Assembly (NCBI GenBank): GCA_022013395.1
Contig: JAKLQL010000471.1
Location: forward strand, 1-8,169
DNA from: Acetobacterium sp.
GTDB lineage: Bacteria; Bacillota; Clostridia; Eubacteriales; Eubacteriaceae
Direction of reading: 5' to 3'
Length of the DNA stretch: 8,169 nt
The notes beneath the pieces were generated by a model, which made no database searches, was not told where the DNA came from, and saw nothing but the letters and a program-made list of their open reading frames with translations. The position numbers were made by a program, and so were the translations under genes. Of this stretch, positions 1 through 4,540 are shown piece by piece. The first letter of the stretch is position 1. Each line of letters begins with the position of its first letter.

Positions 1-1003
1 AATTGGGATAGTGACATACCGGACAGGTGGAACAGAGTCCCCCATGCCCCAGTTTGGATATGTCTTTGGGGGTTAATCTTTCGCCTACCATCAACTTAGG
101 TACCACCAAATCAAAAACGGTTCGGTGGCTATACATAATGCAACCGGGCAATCCCAACACGGGAATGTCACCCAGATAAGAAAGTAAAAACATCGCACCG
201 GGCAAGGTTGGTGCGCCATAGGAGACAAACTTGGCTCCCGTTTTTGCAATTCCTTCCGGCGTTACATCGTCCGGATCCACCGACATGCCGCCAGTTACGG
301 TGACAATGTCTGCGCCTTCTTCTATTAAACCCAGGATGCTTTGGGCAATCATGTCCGAGTCATCCCGGGAAAAAACCTGTTTAAATACATAGGAATCAAG
401 CTCGGCAAATTTTTCTCTAATAACATCTCCGAACTTGTCTTCAATCCGGCCATAAAAAATCTCATTACCGGTGGTGACAACCCCTACTTTGAATTTTTTT
501 AGCGGCAACACCTGAACAATGGGGTCATTTCGCTCGCACAATTCTTCCATCGCAACCAGTTTCTCGTTTTCAATCGAAAGCGGGATTATTCGAGTCGATC
601 CGACCAGGGTTCCTTTTGTCACCATGGTATCGGTATGCAGCGTCGCCATCATCATTTCACCCAATTCGTTGATCTCCTGGAGAACCGGCACATTTATTTT
701 TAGCAATCCCGTTTGAGTTGCCGTCATTGTCACTTTCCCTTCAGATGCGCCGACGTATTCAACGCCAATTCCCGAGGCCGCTTTTCCTAATCGCAGGGCC
801 GCGTCGTCTTCATGGATTGTTCCATCATTGAATTCAATAATGGCAATGTGTTCCTTTCCCATGTTCAATAATCGGGGAATGTCTTCTTCCTGCACAATGT
901 GCCCCTTCTTAAATGCTGCTCCTTTAAACTCCCCAGGGATGATCTGAGTCATATCATGTGCCAGGAACATACCCACTGATTCACGAACAGGTACTACCTT
1001 CAT
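1..1003 (-). CDS. Molybdopterin-binding (MoCF-domain) protein, C-terminus cut by window edge
   Basis: Read on the minus strand, this frame opens with ATG at 1001-1003, 7 nt after a GGAGG ribosome-binding site (1011-1015), and stays open for 334 codons to the window edge, so the 3' end is missing. Residues about 170-310 form a MoCF/MoeA-type molybdopterin-binding domain: TTGNEI at 177-182, GGMSVDPDDVTPEG at 238-251, and LPGC at 285-288. Proteins with this fold bind molybdopterin or its adenylylated form during cofactor assembly. The N-terminal 165 residues lack the full MoeA domain set, so this is probably the shorter molybdopterin-binding protein found beside molybdenum hydroxylase genes rather than MoeA itself. 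The visible end carries a Cys cluster, C324-x2-C327-x2-C330, which suggests a metal or Fe-S site beyond the edge. The gene lies behind a sigma-54-type promoter, separate from the ars-like block. The XdhC protein and desulfurase in this window fit a molybdenum-enzyme maturation locus. The domain call is firm, the exact role inferred. Confidence 0.85.
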   Translation of the reverse strand, partial: MKVVPVRESVGMFLAHDMTQIIPGEFKGAAFKKGHIVQEEDIPRLLNMGKEHIAIIEFNDGTIHEDDAALRLGKAASGIGVEYVGASEGKVTMTATQTGLLKINVPVLQEINELGEMMMATLHTDTMVTKGTLVGSTRIIPLSIENEKLVAMEELCERNDPIVQVLPLKKFKVGVVTTGNEIFYGRIEDKFGDVIREKFAELDSYVFKQVFSRDDSDMIAQSILGLIEEGADIVTVTGGMSVDPDDVTPEGIAKTGAKFVSYGAPTLPGAMFLLSYLGDIPVLGLPGCIMYSHRTVFDLVVPKLMVGERLTPKDISKLGHGGLCSTCPVCHYPN

Positions 1004-1106
1004 ATTGTTTCCTCCATTAGCTTGATCTGTCACACTTTTGCAAGGCTACTCGTGCAAATATTTTGATATTGATTTTTGAATAATATTTTCGAATGCTATT
1101 TAATAA

Positions 1107-1123
1107 AGCAATAAACGTGCCAA
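1107..1123 (-). promoter_or_regulatory. Sigma-54 (-24/-12) promoter of the molybdopterin-binding gene
   Basis: The minus strand reads TTGGCACG-TTTA-TTGCT, which matches the sigma-54 consensus TGGCACG-N4-TTGCW with the GG and GC dinucleotides correctly spaced. The -24 element is at 1117-1123 and the -12 element at 1108-1111. Transcription would start near 1096, leaving a leader of about 93 nt before the ATG at 1003. No better sigma-70 promoter was seen in this leader. A sigma-54 promoter implies an ATP-dependent enhancer-binding activator, which is not encoded in the window. Confidence 0.8.
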
Positions 1124-1176
1124 CTAAATAAAGAACCGATTGGGTGGATTCTTTATTCAGCCCATTTGCGTTTCGT

Positions 1177-1247
1177 TCATTTATTGATCATTATATGTTT
1201 GCTGACATGCTCTTTTTTTGATCACATGACTATTTATTGAGCACATT
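1177..1247 (-). promoter_or_regulatory. Three direct repeats, candidate enhancer-binding (UAS) sites
   Basis: Three related 18-bp units lie on the minus strand at 1230-1247, 1211-1228 and 1177-1194. They share the pattern aTGtGaTCAAtAAAtga; the cores are TGCTCAATAAAT, TGATCAAAAAAA and TGATCAATAAAT. They sit about 55-125 bp upstream of the -24 element, the usual place for binding sites of sigma-54 activators. All have the same orientation; start-to-start spacing is 34 and 19 bp. The binding protein is unknown. Confidence 0.5.
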
Positions 1248-1435
1248 GTCATTGTTGCACCTGTATCATTATCTAACTATTTTTATTTTTAGATTGATAA
1301 CGTATTTTTTTATTACATTTTTTCTATCTTTTTCTTATATTTAATTTTTTTATAGTGATTTCGATTGGTTACTGTACTATTTTTACCCATTTATTCGCAT
1401 CTAAACCTATTTAATTATTAATCTCAACCTTTTCT
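1248..1435. other. AT-rich intergenic spacer with no recognisable gene
   Basis: This stretch between the candidate activator sites and the terminator is very AT-rich, with long T runs on the plus strand and stops in every frame. I see no coding potential, RNA gene, repeat array or clear promoter in it. It separates the sigma-54-driven gene from the end of the arsR2-DGC unit. Confidence 0.6.
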
Positions 1436-1437
1436 TG

Positions 1438-1485
1438 ATAAATAAAAAATACTCACAGGCTGATTTCTCATTTCTTGTGAGTATT
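1438..1485 (-). terminator. Rho-independent terminator after the DGC unit
   Basis: Perfect 10-bp inverted repeat: AATACTCACA at 1448-1457 and TGTGAGTATT at 1476-1485, with an 18-nt loop. On the minus strand the stem is followed directly by a T-rich run (TTTTTTATTT). This closes the arsR2-DGC transcription unit. The loop is longer than usual and the stem is AT-rich, so strength is uncertain. Confidence 0.65.
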
Positions 1486-1515
1486 GATGCAGATTACTAT
1501 TACTGTTGATACGTT

Positions 1516-1647
1516 CTAGAGTTTTTCTCCTTTGATAATAAAAGAGGCCACATACTCTTCAATCTTTTTTCCCGGCACCCAGGCATTTAATATTTCCTTG
1601 CTATTGTCTTAATGCGTTATTTTATAAAGATCTTTTTTTTCAATATA
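1516..1647 (-). pseudogene. Short decayed coding remnant (C-terminal fragment)
   Basis: Between the DGC gene and the terminator, one minus-strand frame ends at TAG 1516-1518 and reads like real protein for its last 30 residues, containing EILNAWVPGKKIEEYVASF. There is no start codon or ribosome-binding site. A TAA at 1609-1611 interrupts the frame, and upstream of it come 12 more plausible residues (YIEKKDLYKITH) back to a TGA at 1648-1650. The mix of charged and hydrophobic residues and the G/C-rich GCCTGGGTGCCGGG stretch stand out from the AT-rich surroundings. It looks like the tail of a once longer gene, downstream in the same unit as the DGC gene. I do not recognise the family. It could be chance. 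Confidence 0.4.
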
Positions 1648-1673
1648 TCATCTTTGCCATAATAAAACTGACT

Positions 1674-2555
1674 TTATAATTGATCAACAATCTTTTGGGC
1701 AACCTCAAATGAATTGTCATGAATTTCTTCTTTGGTCATTTCGTTAATGCCAAATATATTTGTATCAAAAGTAAAGAGTTTATCGGTGATGATCACTTCC
1801 GGCTCAGCATCAGGAACGACGCCTTTGATCATTCGTGATGCACATTTTATGAAACAACCTTCCAGCGCAATAACCCGTTGGGCATTTTTGACCAAATTTC
1901 TTTGGCCGCCGTCTTTTGTGAAAGCGCCACCCAGACATAATCTAACCGTTTTATCTGGAATTAAATCATGACAAATATGATTAGCCGCCCGTCTTGATAT
2001 TTCACCACGCAGGCAAGCACCCTCACAACTCATAATAACGACTGGTTTTTCGGTTTGTTCCTTGGCATAATCCTCGCACATCGGACAAATATTATGTATT
2101 TTTTCTATTTTTATCACTTCAAAATCAGAATTTGTGAGATTCTCATTCGTAATATCGTCTTTAATAAAATATTCCAGACTTTCGACTGAAATTTTAATTT
2201 TTTTTGCAAGTTCTTCTTTCCTGATCCCGTTATTTTCAGTTCTTAAATTGTTTATTTCTTCTTGAACCTGAAGTACCCAATCATCAAAAATATTCTTTAT
2301 TTCTACTGTTGAAAACATTGATTCATTCTTGTCACTACAGCAAGAATTAGCACTTTGTGCGTTGCTGGTTTTGGAGTTGCCAATTTGCGGAGCCATCATT
2401 TGCTGACACATTATTTTCGGCATGACATTCATCATCAACTGAGTTTTTTCAGCATCATCTGAATGCTTAATAAAACGATCCAGTATTTGTTCAACCGCTT
2501 TGGCCTTTTCTTCCTTTGGTAGATTGTCAAATTCCTTTTCTAAATCATTCAACAT
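1674..2555 (-). CDS. DGC-family putative zinc-binding protein with extra N-terminal half
   Basis: Protein of 293 residues; ATG at 2553-2555 follows AAGGAGG with 9-nt spacing. Residues about 150-293 match the DGC (putative zinc-binding) family: CPMC at 157-160, MSCEGACLRG around 175-184, C195, C207 in LCLGGAF, and ALEGCFIKCA at 230-239. The eponymous Asp-Gly-Cys is Glu-Gly-Cys here (232-234). The family has no firmly established biochemical role; its cysteines suggest binding of a soft metal or metalloid. Residues 1-135 are extra relative to the usual DGC protein of roughly 120-150 residues: a charged helical stretch (1-50), a low-complexity Asn/Ser linker with C72-C73, then a helical part with a possible helix-turn-helix-like end (LAKKIKISVESLEYF, 117-131). 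There is no signal peptide or membrane segment, so it is probably cytoplasmic. It lies 48 bp downstream of an ArsR-family gene, almost certainly in the same operon, suggesting a role in sensing or sequestering the inducer. The family call is good, the function inferred. Confidence 0.8.
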   Translation of the reverse strand: MLNDLEKEFDNLPKEEKAKAVEQILDRFIKHSDDAEKTQLMMNVMPKIMCQQMMAPQIGNSKTSNAQSANSCCSDKNESMFSTVEIKNIFDDWVLQVQEEINNLRTENNGIRKEELAKKIKISVESLEYFIKDDITNENLTNSDFEVIKIEKIHNICPMCEDYAKEQTEKPVVIMSCEGACLRGEISRRAANHICHDLIPDKTVRLCLGGAFTKDGGQRNLVKNAQRVIALEGCFIKCASRMIKGVVPDAEPEVIITDKLFTFDTNIFGINEMTKEEIHDNSFEVAQKIVDQL

Positions 2556-2603
2556 TTCAATTATCCTCCTTCAAATTTTTTCTTTATTTTTCAAAATTTT
2601 AAA

Positions 2604-2942
2604 CTAATTAGAATTTCCCCACCAACTGGGGCAGCAAAACATTGGACTAAAATCTGAAACCAGATTTTCGTTTGGCAACATTTCTTCAAAAAGTCCCAAA
2701 ATATCAAGAATTTTCGGATTTGTTAATTGATAAAAAACAAATGGCCCCTCTCTTTGGGTTTCAACTAAATGACGGTTTTTTAATACTTTTAAATGATGGG
2801 ATACCAACGGTTGTGACATACTCGAATTCTTTACAATCTCTGAAACAGAACGTTTTTCTTTATCAATAAACTTTATAATCCGCAACCTGTTCACATCACT
2901 TAGCACTTGAAAATAATGTTGCAGTCGTTCAACTTCTTCCAT
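2604..2942 (-). CDS. ArsR/SmtB-family transcriptional regulator lacking the CVC site
   Basis: Protein of 112 residues with ATG at 2940-2942, 7 nt after GGAGG (2950-2954). It is a winged-helix repressor: the N-terminal helices LQHYFQVLSDVNRLRIIKFI (7-26) are typical of ArsR/SmtB proteins, the recognition helix is SMSQPLVSHHLKVL (41-54), and the wing is ETQREGPFVFYQL (61-73). Where classical arsenite sensors have CVC, this protein has RSVSEI, so it cannot use that metalloid site. Its only cysteines are an adjacent pair near the end (C103, C104 in MFCCPSWW), which may form a different sensor site, alone or across the dimer. It is the first gene of a unit with the DGC protein and has a strong promoter overlapped by a five-unit 16-bp repeat ladder, so autorepression is likely. 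The inducer is unknown: arsenic, another thiophilic metal, or a redox signal. Confidence 0.88.
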   Translation of the reverse strand: MEEVERLQHYFQVLSDVNRLRIIKFIDKEKRSVSEIVKNSSMSQPLVSHHLKVLKNRHLVETQREGPFVFYQLTNPKILDILGLFEEMLPNENLVSDFSPMFCCPSWWGNSN

Positions 2943-2953
2943 TCATGATCCTC

Positions 2954-3024
2954 CATATATAAATATCTATTGATATAAATGAATACTTATATAAATATTT
3001 GTTTATATCCTAACAGATTTGAAA
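2954..3024 (-). repeat. Five-unit 16-bp repeat ladder, candidate operator of arsR2-DGC
   Basis: On the plus strand, units begin at 2954 (CATATAT), 2970 (TTGATAT), 2986 (CTTATAT), 3002 (TTTATAT) and 3018 (TTTGAAA), exactly 16 bp apart. Three of them contain ATATAAAT at 2957, 2973 and 2989. Overlapping these, 2982-2999 is a near-perfect 18-bp palindrome (AATACTTAT-ATAAATATT, one mismatched pair). The ladder spans the promoter spacer, the -10 box and the start of the transcript, so a bound repressor would block transcription. The phase relative to the -35 box equals that at arsA and lpdA. Confidence 0.7.
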
Positions 3025-3035
3025 TACCGTGTCAA
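3007..3035 (-). promoter_or_regulatory. Sigma-70 promoter of the arsR2-DGC unit
   Basis: The minus strand has a perfect -35 TTGACA (3030-3035), a 17-bp spacer, and -10 TAGGAT (3007-3012; 4 of 6 match TATAAT). Transcription should begin near 3000, giving a leader of about 58 nt to the ATG at 2942. The -35 lies just beyond the T-run of the previous unit's terminator. Confidence 0.7.
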
Positions 3036-3040
3036 TAATT

Positions 3041-3094
3041 TTCAAAATAAAAAACGTACCGCAGAGTAAGATTTCCCTTACTTTGCGGTACGTT
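3041..3094 (-). terminator. Strong Rho-independent terminator of the lpdA-arsA-xdhC-arsR unit
   Basis: An 18-bp inverted repeat with one mismatched position and a 6-nt loop: left arm 3053-3070 (starts AACGTACCGCA), right arm 3077-3094 (ends TGCGGTACGTT). On the minus strand it is followed by TTTTTTATTTT. On the plus strand no T-run follows, so it acts for minus-strand transcripts, ending the unit above just before the arsR2 promoter. Confidence 0.85.
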
Positions 3095-3183
3095 CTTGGA
3101 ATTACTAAACTATTCTTTGTTCCTATAAATAGTCCCCAAGATTCCCCACCCATAAATAGTTTGCACAGGATCGATGCTGATTG

Positions 3184-3233
3184 TTATAAAACAGATCAAA
3201 AAATCCTGGTATTTTGTAACTTTGATGATCTGT
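3184..3233 (-). terminator. Weak second hairpin in the 3' region of arsR
   Basis: ACAGATCA at 3191-3198 pairs with TGATCTGT at 3226-3233, 27 nt apart, with three further A-T pairs after a 2-nt mismatch. On the minus strand the stem is followed by TTTTATAA. It lies 17 nt after the arsR stop, so it may be a weak first terminator or an mRNA-stabilising stem. The rest of 3095-3249 holds no convincing gene. Confidence 0.35.
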
Positions 3234-3249
3234 TTACGATACTACGCCT

Positions 3250-3609
3250 TTACACAATCAACGCCGTGATATTATGGCAGGTTAGTTCACTCTCCTGGTA
3301 TTTGCTCAGTTTATTTAATTCGTCCAACAGAAAATCTTCTTTATTTAATTCTGTTTCAAAAATAGCAATCAAAAAAGGATGCTCCGTCAGAACCAACTCT
3401 TTTATTTTATAGTAAGCAAATTTATTCTGCCGTCGGCTTTCCAGAAAACCGGCATCACTCATCAATCTGAGATGTTTTGACAAGTTGGATTGCGAAATAC
3501 CCAATAAATACTCCAACTCACACACACACAACTCCTGTGCATACAACAGATTAAGAATTCTTAAACGATTGGTATCCGATAAAACCTTAAGTATTTCAAT
3601 GACTGTCAT
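3250..3609 (-). CDS. arsR: ArsR arsenite-responsive repressor (CVC type)
   Basis: Protein of 119 residues; ATG at 3607-3609 follows AGGAGG with 5-nt spacing. It is a compact winged-helix repressor of ArsR/SmtB type. The metalloid-binding helix reads ELCVCELEYLLG with C28 and C30, the hallmark ELCVCDL motif of classical ArsR proteins, where these cysteines bind As(III) or Sb(III) and release DNA. A third cysteine, C111 in the C-terminal tail, could complete three-thiol coordination. The recognition helix is SQSNLSKHLRLMSDAGFLESR (39-59, here only its position matters: S39 to R59). The gene follows xdhC after 72 bp and ends the lpdA-arsA-xdhC unit before a strong terminator. No 16-bp ladder was found directly upstream, so it is probably expressed mainly by read-through from the ladder-controlled promoters of arsA and lpdA. 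The family and metalloid class are well supported; the actual inducer is inferred. Confidence 0.92.
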   Translation of the reverse strand: MTVIEILKVLSDTNRLRILNLLYAQELCVCELEYLLGISQSNLSKHLRLMSDAGFLESRRQNKFAYYKIKELVLTEHPFLIAIFETELNKEDFLLDELNKLSKYQESELTCHNITALIV

Positions 3610-3645
3610 TTTTTCCTCCTCATTATAGGTGCTCGTATAGATAAG

Positions 3646-3668
3646 TTAGGTTATTTAAGATAACCCAA
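3646..3668 (-). promoter_or_regulatory. Hairpin or palindrome between xdhC and arsR
   Basis: GGTTAT at 3649-3654 and ATAACC at 3660-3665 flank a 5-nt loop, with two further flanking pairs (TT/AA) after a mismatch. No T-run follows on the minus strand, so it is not a good terminator. It could be an operator or an mRNA processing stem adjusting arsR expression. A TATAAT at 3623-3628 on the minus strand lies too close to the start codon to be a convincing -10. Confidence 0.35.
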
Positions 3669-3681
3669 TACGCTTAAACTT

Positions 3682-4506
3682 TTATTTATTCGTTTTTTCA
3701 GGTGGTTTTCGTTTAAGCTCTTTACGGGGCTTTCCGGTGCCGCCATTTTTGATCATCAGGATTTCGGCCAGAATAGAAAAACCGACCTCTTCCGGTGACA
3801 TGTCACAGATATCCAGACCGACGGGGGTATGGACCTGTTCAAGCAGGTCTTTTGATATACCTTCTGCTTCCAATTGTTTATACATTTCTTTTGTCTTTTG
3901 AAAGCTGCCCAGCATCCCAACATAGGCAAAGTTCTTTTGTAGTGAACCTTTAATGGCTGATTTATCCTGGGTATGGGTTGAGGCACAACAGACGTAGTAA
4001 GTGCCATCAGGAATATCCGCTTCAAGAATGGCTTTTTCAAAATCATCACAGGGAAAAAACTGGTCGGCCTGCTCAATCTGATCTTGGATCTGTTCGGGTT
4101 GACGGGTATCAAAAAGGATGGTCTCAAAATGAAGCAGTCTCGCCAGACACAAAACCGCACTGCCTACATGACCGGCATTGCAAACCACCAGCTTTAATCG
4201 CGGGCTTACCACCTCAACGAACAAACTGACATTGAAGGTACATCCCAGACCTACTGCTTCATAGGTCGGAATGTGTTCGTAGCGCTTAAAATAGCTCTGC
4301 CGGTCTTTAATGGCCTTTTTTGCGTCTTCCAACGCCTCACGTTCAAATTCACCACCGCCAATGGTTCCCAGGTTAGTACCATCTTCAAGCAAAAATATCT
4401 TCTTGCCGATTTTACTGGGCGATGTTCCTTCAGTTTCAACCACGGTTAGGATGGCATACGCAAGTCCCGCTTTTTTTGCCTTTAATTGTTCCTGTAAAAT
4501 ATCCAT
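3682..4506 (-). CDS. xdhC: XdhC/CoxI-family molybdenum cofactor maturation protein
   Basis: Protein of 274 residues; ATG at 4504-4506 follows AAAGGAAG with 5-nt spacing from the AGGA core. XdhC/CoxI proteins bind molybdenum cofactor, help exchange an oxo for the essential sulfido ligand, and deliver it to xanthine dehydrogenase-like molybdenum hydroxylases. The N-terminal domain shows GTSPSKIG (27-34), GTIGGGEFE (47-55) and GLGC with C89, the usual XdhC/CoxI pattern. The C-terminal Rossmann-like domain shows VVCNAGHVGSAVL (107-119), YVGMLGS (195-201) and HTPVGLDI (226-233). The tail (about 255-274) is Lys/Pro-rich. It starts 34 bp after arsA stops and so is almost certainly co-transcribed with it, an unexpected pairing. 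A cysteine desulfurase and a molybdopterin-binding protein elsewhere in the window fit a molybdenum-hydroxylase setting, but no hydroxylase subunit is visible. Family assignment is secure; the target enzyme is unknown. Confidence 0.88.
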   Translation of the reverse strand: MDILQEQLKAKKAGLAYAILTVVETEGTSPSKIGKKIFLLEDGTNLGTIGGGEFEREALEDAKKAIKDRQSYFKRYEHIPTYEAVGLGCTFNVSLFVEVVSPRLKLVVCNAGHVGSAVLCLARLLHFETILFDTRQPEQIQDQIEQADQFFPCDDFEKAILEADIPDGTYYVCCASTHTQDKSAIKGSLQKNFAYVGMLGSFQKTKEMYKQLEAEGISKDLLEQVHTPVGLDICDMSPEEVGFSILAEILMIKNGGTGKPRKELKRKPPEKTNK

Positions 4507-4540
4507 ATTCTTCCTTTCTAAATTAATCCTCTAAATAAAT

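Noticed and set aside
519..716. Plus-strand 65-codon frame inside the molybdopterin-binding gene
   Set aside because: Antisense shadow of a well-supported gene with MoCF motifs.
2954..3024. CRISPR array suggested by the 16-bp periodic repeats
   Set aside because: Units are only about 7-8 bp with 8-9 bp between them, far too short for CRISPR repeats and spacers, and their position over promoters points to operators.
3013..3156. Minus-strand open frame of about 47 codons starting near 3156 (MGGESWGLFIGTKNS...)
   Set aside because: It reads through the terminator stem and into the arsR2 promoter, has no ribosome-binding site of normal form, and resembles nothing I know. Treated as chance.
3120..3175. 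G-rich minus-strand patch with two ACTATTTAT copies, considered as a REP-like element or G-quadruplex
   Set aside because: Only three G runs of three or more, no clear flanking palindrome, and only one copy in the window.
3029..3412. Plus-strand open frame of 127 codons
   Set aside because: It runs antisense across the arsR gene and through the strong terminator hairpin, has no good ribosome-binding site, and its translation shows no recognisable domain.
3756..4160. Minus-strand 134-codon frame overlapping xdhC
   Set aside because: It is an alternate-frame shadow of the XdhC gene, whose own frame shows all family motifs.
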